A stretch of 64,000 nt of DNA, taken from Todiramphus chloris collaris (lineage: Eukaryota; Chordata; Aves; Coraciiformes; Alcedinidae). A program made the position numbers and the translations under genes. Location of the stretch: positions 8,891,156 to 8,955,155 of the forward strand of contig JANVCC010000076.1 of assembly GCA_025345505.1 (NCBI GenBank), given 5' to 3'. The notes below the pieces were generated by a model. The model had not been told where the DNA came from. It ran no database searches and worked only from the letters and a program-made list of their open reading frames with translations. Below, piece by piece: positions 37,001 to 46,000 of this stretch; position 1 is the stretch's first letter; each line of letters begins with the position of its first letter.

Positions 37001-40000
37001 GTCAGGTAACCTGTTGCATCGTCTCTGCTCAGCACTGGCCATAACTCTTGCAACATGTTTCTCCACTGAGTTTGTGTGGCCCACTGACCAGAAGTGGATA
37101 AGTAAAAACAAAAGGAAGAAGGAATGGTGCATGAAGGCAACAAGCCAAACCAAAAAAAAAGACAACAAACTTCCCTGAAGGACAGCAAAGGGAGTTGAAG
37201 CAAATGGGCAGTAGTTGTGGAGCAGAACGTGCTTTATCTTACTCTACTCAGAGTGCATTCATGAGGGAGGTAAAAATCCATGTAGCAGCTAACACTGTCC
37301 AAAGAAGGCTGGTTTATTTGGGGTGACATTGAGTCTTTACAGGCTCTGAGATAATGGAGACCTTCAGGTTGGTTTTGAGAGTCTTCCTGAATCAGAAGAC
37401 ACACAGAATCATCCTTTTGTCTCCATATTCAACAAGCCTTTGTGCCATCCCTCTGTAGAAGACAACAGACATTTATAAGTAGATACGGAAGCAGTTCCGA
37501 GTGGTGATGGCAGGTGTAGTTTTTTTGTAAGTAGCTAATTTTGTTCCCTCTTCTGACCCCTACAGAGATGTCATCTCCCTCCCTGAAGACTGGTGCATAC
37601 ATCCTCATTGGTGTGGGGGCTCTCACGATGCTGATGGGGTTCCTGGGCTGTCTTGGAGCAGTCAATGAAATCCGATGTCTCTTGGGTCTGGTGAGAGAAT
37701 TCATGCTATGTTTTAGACCCAACCTTTAATACCTCTCCTGCAGAATGCCTGGTGGTTTGTAAGCTGGGGCTCTGGTCTTTTGGAGATGGTACTTCTGTGT
37801 CCTGCTATGCTGCAAAGATCAGCTTCTGGGAAGAGTGCAAGAGTTGAGAGAGACTGGATGAGGAATGTCCTGTATGCCAGGACCTGTCTTCAAATGGTTC
37901 ATCTATAGTTTTTCTGTCTGTGATGGATAACACTTGATACACCACTGCATGCTTATTCAAAGCACATATGGATAGGACACCAAGTATGGCCACGTGATGT
38001 GTCCTGGTACGAGGAATAGCTCTTCATGTAATGGTGGTAGCTGCCACCATTTAAAAGTAACCTCAGATGTGAAACTACCTTTAAAAGTGGTTTGCTGGTG
38101 AATCTAAAATTTAGATCCTCAAAAAAAAAAAGTGTTTTGGTGGTGGTTTTTTATTTTTTAAAGTTTTGGTATAATTTTTTTTTTTTTTTAAGGCAATTGA
38201 CTTTAATAAAAAATAAGATTAGGTTTGTGAAATGAACTTTTCTTGCCCTGGAGGCTTGGAATAGGCAGAGTCCAACTGATTGAGTTCAGAGTGGACTAGG
38301 GATGGAGCTGGAAGTGGGAGGGGTGGAGTCCTGGCTGAAATGATGTATGCGGAGGGTGCTTGTAAACCCTCTCCTCTCCTGAGAGGAGAAGTGCTGAAGT
38401 GCACTGGTCTGATGTAGACACTTGTACTAAAGCTTTTACTAGAGAGAGTGTTGCTGATAGCAGAGCTTGTCTGCACACAATGGTTTTGGCTCAATGTTGT
38501 GAATTCTCTTGCCTATGAAATCTAACTAAAATTAGTGCTGTTGTGGACAGATCATTCTAAAGGCTGATTGTGGTCATCTGTTCTCGTTTCCTTCTAGTAC
38601 TTCACCTGCCTGATGCTAATTCTTATAACTCAGGTTGCTGCTGGATTGGTCATCTACTTCCAGAAAGAAACAGTGAGTATTTCCTATTGTGCATGTTCTC
38701 CTTGGTCTTGATCTGGAGGAACAGGAGACACCTGGCAATTCTTTTTTTCTGAAGTGGGTTATACTGTTAGCAGGTATAACTAGGTACTCTTTCCTCTACC
38801 CCAGCTCAGCAGCTTTGCTTCTTGTGTGCCTGCCAGCCTCAGCAGTGCTGCTTTCTGATGACTTGTGAAGCACTGGTTTGGTATGCTGGCTTTAGTTTGG
38901 GGTTGTGGGAACACTAAAAAGAAGTTCCTGAAAGGCTTTTGACTGCATCACCTCTTGATTCTGCTGCAGACTACTATGTGGGCATGGAGTAGTGGTGATG
39001 ACGTTGCCATCACTGGTGCCTTGAGGGGTTACCAGGCTGAGCAATTATTTTTCCGATTGGCCTCTGTCCTTGTGTCATCTTGTTCCATCCTTTGAGTCCT
39101 TCCTTATCTGTATGTAAAATTCTCCTTTGCAGAGCTGTCCTCTTTCCCTGGTGGCAAACCCAAGTGTCTGATGATTCCTGTACTACAGTTGTAGCTAAAA
39201 GCCAAGTGGTTTAAGATTTTTGAAGAGGATCTCTTGGTCAGGAATGCAGTTTCACAGCATATCCTTCTGGAGCTCTAACAGTCTTGGTAGCATCAAGGGA
39301 ATAACTCTTGAGCTACTGAAGTGCACTGCAACAGCCTGTCCTAGCTATAGGTTCCATGACCAGGGAAGTTCCTGGTCAGGCCTCCAGCTGTTTGACAGCT
39401 TAACTGGGAGCTACATTCATGCAGTAGGAGTAAGTTACAACTGTGGGGTTCTTGCTGGCTCCTGTCCTGGTCTGCAGGTTTCTGGTACCAGTTGTGGGTA
39501 GCCCTGTCCTTTGCCATGTAACTGCATGCCTGTTGTTGAAGGGCAATCAAACTGTTAAAGGATCTAGAGCACAAGTCTTATGAGGAGTGGCTGAGGGACC
39601 TGGAGTTGTTCAGCCTGGAGAAAAGAAGGCTCAGGGGAGACCTCCTTGTTCCCCACAGCTCCCTGAAAGGAGGTTGGAGCCAGGTGGAGTAGGTCTCTTC
39701 TCCCATGGAACAAGCAATAGCACAAGAGGAAACAGACTTGAGTAGCACTGTGGAGGGGACAAAAAATGTCTTCCCCAAAAGGGTTGTGAAGCCATGGAAC
39801 AGGCTGCCCAGGGTAGTGGTGGAGTCCCCATCCCTGGAGTGGTTTCAAAGCCATGGAGATGTGGTGCTGAGGGACATGGTTTAGTGGTGACCTGGCAGCA
39901 CTGGGTTAACAGTTGAACTCTATGATCTGAAGTGTCTCCTTCAACCAAACCAATTATTTTGATTCTACCTTACACCACTGCATGTCTGTGCTTGCATCTC

Positions 40001-43000
40001 CTGAACCATCCCTCATGGTAGGTGGTTACAGAAAGCAGGGGTGGAGAAGGTTATGGATGGGGCCTGCTGGTGAAGTCTGGGGGGAGACAGGGGGCAGGTG
40101 TGAGCTTTGCACAAGTGGCTGTGGTGACTGTGAGCTGTGAGCAGCTGCTAGTTGGGTTCCTTGCCAAGTGTGGTGTGAGTGCAGCTTGTGTCTGGGCTGG
40201 CTGGAGCTGAAGGGGAAACTGAAATGTTGGTACCTGCTGTGCCAAGTTACAACTTTGAACAAGCTGCTGATCCTCAACGAACAGCTCTGACTACTGCAGA
40301 GGATGAGGTGTGGGGATGGGCATTCCACCCCTGCTTTCTGTAACCACCTAGCATGAGGGATGGTTCAGGAGATGCAAGCACACACATGCAGTGGTGTAAG
40401 GTAGATCAAAATAAGAAGCCATCTACAGATTGGCTCTAAATGCCTCAAGTGAAGGAGAGCAGTGGTCTTTTGGGACTTGCCCTACTTGCTAGCTATTGTT
40501 TGCCCATAGAAGAAAAGGCTCTAAGGAGACCTCCTGGTGGCCTTCCAGTACTTAAAGGGGCCTGTCAGAAAGATGGGGACAATCTTTAAAGCAGAGCCTG
40601 TTGTGACAGGACAAGGGGTGATGGTTTTAAATTAAAAAAGGAGAGATTTAGACTCAACATGAGGAAGAATTTTTTTTATGCTGAGGGTGGTGAGAGCTTG
40701 GCCCAGGTTTCTCAGAGAGATGGTCAATGCCCCATCCCTGGAACCATTCCACTTGGGGTTGACTGGGGCTCTGAGCAACTTGCTCAGATGTCCCTGTTCC
40801 CTGCAGGGTGTTGGACTAGGTGACCTTGAAAGGTCCCTTCAACCCAAACCATTCTGTGATTCTATGTCCCCAACCACAGCTGCCTGGGGAGGCTGGATCT
40901 CTGCTCTTCTGCTCTTACCCAAGAACAGACAAGAAGTCTTACAAAGAGCTCTGGTTTCAAAAGGCCATGGGTTTCAGTTCGTGAAAAACTCAGGCATTCT
41001 TAGCAGTAAAAGTAATTGGAGAAAGGGGGAATATTACACAAACAACAGCACAGCTCTGGAGAGTGCAGGCAGAGGCAGCTTGTTCGCAGCTTTATCCGGC
41101 AGAGCAGCCCAAGGGGAAACCACATACACCTGCAGCTGACCACCCTTCCGCATGTGGCAGAGCAAGACAAGCTAGAAAGGTGTGCTGAATGCTTTGACAG
41201 GCTTTCAACATCCTCTCCATCTTCCCTGGGCCAGGGTCTCACCACCCTCAGCACAAAAAAAAGTCTTCCTTCTCTCTGGTCTGAATCTCCCCTCTTTTAG
41301 TTTAAAAACATCACCCTTCATCCTGTCCCAACAGGTCCTGCTAAAAAGTCTGTCCCCATCTTTCTGGCAGGCCCCTTGAAGTACTGAAAGGCCACAAGAA
41401 GGTCTCCCCAGAGCCTTCTCTTCTCCAGGCTGAACAGCCCCAACTCTCCCAGCCTGGCCTCCCAGCAGAGGGGTTCCATCCCTCCCATCATGGCTGTGGC
41501 CTCCTCTGGCCCTGCTCCAACAGGTCCCTGTCTCTCCTGTGCTGAGGACTCCAGAGCAGGGCAGAATTCCTTCCCTTGACCTGTTGGCCACAAGTTCAGA
41601 TCTGTCTGTGCTTGTGATGGGCCCCCAGGATGGAGAACAGAGTCACTGCCTGGGATTCTTGCATAACTGACACCAGACTCTGCCTGGCCTGATAGCTGAG
41701 GGGCTTGATGGGCCCAGGGGAGACAACAAACCCACCTCTCCTTGCCTCCCTGTGCATGTGGAGCAGTGGTGTGCAGGAGGGGTGAGGGTGGGAACTCGGA
41801 GGTTCAGTAACTGATAAGGCTTATGGCAGCAGTCAAGGCCAATCTCATTAGTGAGAACCAGGTCAGGTTGCTGTGATTTGAAGGGAAGGAAAAGGGGAAG
41901 TAAAGTAATTAAAAGGGGAAGAGTTAGACAGTATGAGAAGAAAGATCATGCAGCTCCCATCTGTCTGGCCTGACGTAGCTGATCCTGGTGAGCTCAGCAG
42001 CAGTTTTTCTAGGAAGAAGAGTTGTTGATGTAGAGAAGCCTTTCTCTAAGAGTGGGCCCTGCTTCCTCTTGCTGTGTGTCCCTGGGTTTGCCGTGGGCAT
42101 TTGTGGTGCTTAACAGCAAAAAGAATCATAGAAAGGGGAAAAACCGATTCCACTGATCTGAAATGTGCTGCAGCACCACAGACCAAAAGGTAAAACACAG
42201 GATGGGAGCATCCAAGTGCTTAGGCTGATCTAACTCTATCCCATCCCTCAAGCAACCAGTCTAATGACACTGCTTTTGTGATCTGGGTCTGTTCTTGACA
42301 AAACCAGCTGCCCTTACAGACAGGCTGTCTGGGAAGAGCTTCAGAAGGATGTAGGAGGAAGAAGGTGAATGAGTCTGCCAGGTGGTAGCTTGCACTGCTC
42401 GTCAAACTGAGAGGTGTTGTAAATGCCTCTGGATAAGGAATGGGGCTGAAGGAATCTTTTGATACACTTGAGCTTTGCAGTAAGACTGTTAATGAGCAGT
42501 TTATGTAGTTGTAGGACTTCCTGTCTTAATATAGAAGCAGCAGTTGTGTCAAAAGGCCCATCTGCATACAGGAGCAGTGTGACTCGTGCTCTCCCACAGT
42601 GGTGCAGATCAGCTTCAGCTACTGAGATTCTGGACCACACTCTCAGGGCAGTGTTAGAAACCCCTTACCTGTGAGTCCTTGAAGCAGCGTTGGCCTTCAG
42701 CTTGTGCTTCCTTCTCATCTCTGCCTCATCTGGGGCCAGCAGCAGCCTTCAGCCTGTGTCTTACCCGTCTAACCGTACTCAGCACTGTTTCCTTATTGCT
42801 CCTCAGGTTTGTAGCCCTCTTCTGTGCCTGAGCAAGGACTTGCCAGGACGTATGGGTGCTTTAGCTGTTGCATTGTGTAGCAAAGCTCCTGCCTTCCTTT
42901 CCCTTTGAGTCTGAGGCTCTATATATCACATTACCTGTACTGTTACTTTTTGCAGTTAGCTTTCTTTAGGTGGTCCCTAAGAAAATGCTACAAGGAATTG

Positions 43001-46000
43001 ACTAATTCAGCTCTGCTGCCTTTTTTTTTTCCTTGCCAGCTGAAAGATGAGTTGTCCCACATAGTTGGAAATCTGATTGAAAATTATGACCCTTTGAATG
43101 ATGATGAGAGGAACTTAGAGGTTGCGTGGGACTATGTGCAAAAACAGGTGAGTCTTTGTGGGAGAGCAGGAGGCAGATTATGCTATTTGTCAGTACAGTC
43201 AGTGGCCTCTCAAACTGGGCTGAGGACATGAAAAGAGGTACTGCAGGAGGCAGTACTATAGCACATTGATCTGGCAGATCTACAAAGTTGCCTATGCCTG
43301 CAGACTGGAAATAAATCTTTATCAGTGACAGACAGTTGGATTGAGGGCACCCTCAGCACATTTGCTTATGACATAAAGCTGTGTGGTGCCATCAACACAG
43401 CTGAGGGAAGGAATCCATCCAAGGGGACCTGGACAAATCTGAGAGGTGGGACTGTGTGAAACTCAGGAGGTTCAACAAGGCTAACTGCAAAGTCCTGCAC
43501 CTGGTCAGGATGACCCCCAGTATCAGCACACACTGGGGATGAAGCCTGTGGAGAAGGACTTGAGGGTGCTGGTGGTGAAAAGATGGACATGAGCTGGCAC
43601 TGTGCACTTGCAGCCCAGAAGCCTGTGGCACCCTGTGCTGCATCCCCAGCAGCGTGGGCAGCAGGTCAGGGAGGGGATCCTGCCCCTCTGCTCCGCTCTG
43701 GGGAGACCCCCCTGCAGTGCTGGGTCCAGCTCTGGAGTCCTCAGCACAGGAGAGACAGGGACCTGTTGGAGCGGGGCCAGAGGAGGCCACAGCCATGATG
43801 GGAGGGCTGGAACCCCTCTGCTGTGAGGCCAGGCTGAGAGAGCTGGGGTTGTTCAGCCTGGAGAAGAGAAGTCTCTGGGGAGACCTTGTTACAGCCTTTC
43901 AGTACTTCAAGGGGCCTGCCAGAAAGATGGGGACAGACTTTTTAGCAGGACCTGTTGGGACAGGATGAGGGGTGATGTTTTTAAACTAAAAGAGGGGAGA
44001 TTCAGACTAGAGAGAAGGAAGACTTTTTTTTTTTTTTATGCTGAGTGTGGCGAGAGCCTGTCCCAGGTTGCCCAACGAGGTGGTCAATGTCCCCTCCCTG
44101 GAACTATTCCAGGTGAGGTTGGCTGAGACTCTGAGCAACCTGCTCTAGTTGCAGCTCTCCCAGCTCCCTGGGACTAGGGTTGGGTTGGACTAGGTGACCT
44201 TTAAAGGTGCCTTCCCACCCATAACTGTTCTATGGAAACTTGCTTGCTCTTACTAGTTAAGACCCTGAATCATTCTTGCATGCTGGCTGTTAGGAGTAGC
44301 TGATCATGACTGCGTAGCCTAATAAAGGTCACCCCAATGCTTCTCTCTGTTTGCAGGGCCTCCAGAATACTAGCCAGTGAGATAGCCACAGCACGTGCTG
44401 TTTTGGTAGCAAAGAAAATCCCCATCTTATTGCCTGGCGAGTCATCAGTGTTGCTGGCCTTACCACTTGGTGTGCATTGCTTGCTTATTGTGATGGCTCT
44501 TCTGCAAGCGTCAGCGTTGTTGGGAGCCATCCAACTGCTCATGGTTTCTGTTTTAGCATCAGGGTCAGCTCTTGAGCAACTAGGTCAGTGTTCAAGCGCC
44601 CTGGAGTCATGATAGCTGTTTACTGCCAAACCACAGGCTTGAGAGCTGGCTCTTGTGGTTAAATACATACCCAGCGTGGGATCTGTGTGGAGCAAGTACA
44701 AGTAATAGCGTTTTTCTTCTGTCTGCAAAACACCGACCTACAGCACTTCCCCTCCTTGGAGGGAGAATGACTTATTGATGTTTTACCGCTCAAGTTGTGT
44801 CCTCTTGTTAGTGGACTCCAGAGAAGACTGAGTGGAGAGAGGATCCTGCTTGAACCCTTCTTTTATGAAGGAACAGAAGGAGGTTTTATAGAGGTTAAGT
44901 CACATGTTGGGCAAGGATTCTGTAGACCAGGCTTGGAAACTAAGTCCAGATTATTGTAGAGGTAATTCCTTCTGGAAGCTGGGTCTTCAACACTTGTTTG
45001 GAAACCACATGTTGTCCTGATGTGGGTGTTAAGGTCTTGGTACCTCTGCTCTCAGATCTGTTACTTCAGACTGAATAATTCCTTCTCCTTTCTGAGCAGA
45101 GGAGGATTTTCCCTGAACTTCCCTCTTAGGTATGATAGATTTTCTGCTCTGTACCACTGTGCAAGCACTGGGATCCACACTTAGGAGAAGATCTTAGTCT
45201 TTGCTGGACTTCCCAACATGCTTTCACCTCCAGGAACTGCAATTTTATCACATGGCTATATAGGAATGTAAATGTTTCTTCAGATGGAAAAGTTTCCTCA
45301 TCCCACCTCCTTCCAACCAGTCCTAACTGCAGCCAGGCGGGTGCGAACTCTTCATCACTTGCTGGGGCTTGGTGTACTGTCAACGCCATCGTGCGGTGGC
45401 TGCTGGTGTCCCCAGGGGTCACAGCTGACATCAGTGGGACCTTGCAATTGGGAACCAGAAAAGGAAAAGTTCCTGCTCTGTATCTGATCAAAAAATGTGT
45501 GCTACTCAAAGAAAAATAAAGCCTTTAGCCTTTAAACTCAAGGAAGTGATGTCGCTAGTGGAAGTAGCACAGGTAGTAATCCTCCTGAGATGTCTGAATA
45601 TATGTGATGTCAGCACACTCATCTCTTGCCTGCCATGTTTCTCCCTCACCAAATCAATCTGCTGATGAGAACTAGAGGGGCTGAAAAAAAAAAAAATCTC
45701 TCCGATGTGTCACAAGGGACAACCGCCTTCCTCCAGCTGAGCCACCAGGAACTTTTGTTCTGGACTTGTGCCTCTTTTTAGCATTGTGACTAGGAAATCA
45801 GATGAAGTTTGTTACCACTTAGCCAGCAAAACCAAATTCAGATTACACTCAGTAGAACTGATTTCAAGCTCTGTGGCTTACAAGGCTTAGACACCGAGAT
45901 TTCTGTGTAGTAAGGCTTGTGAAGGATTCATACTCTGGTGTGCTAGAATATTATGCACGACCTGTGCATTTTATAGTGTAGTATGGGGCTGTTCAGCCTG

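Larger units (their letters stand above)
34341..37565 (+). other. CD82: CD82 intron 3 (3.2 kb)
   Basis: Donor GTAAGA, acceptor CTACAG. It contains the tail-adjacent opposite-strand CR1 pair at 35030-35705. Nothing else is recognised. Confidence 0.92.
38673..43039 (+). other. CD82: CD82 intron 5 (4.4 kb), rich in inverted sequences
   Basis: Donor GTGAGT, acceptor CCAG after a T tract. It carries CR1+ (39556), the 90 bp inverted repeat (39956-40412), CR1+ (40500) and CR1- (41210). The rest is unannotated single-copy-looking DNA. Confidence 0.93.

Noticed and set aside
43392-43796. 134-codon - strand frame with near-copy at 31385
   Set aside because: Antisense of CR1 sequence, not a gene.
45510-45530. 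AATAAA in intron 6 as an alternative poly(A) site
   Set aside because: It is not preceded by a recognisable terminal exon extension, and single intronic AATAAA motifs are expected by chance.
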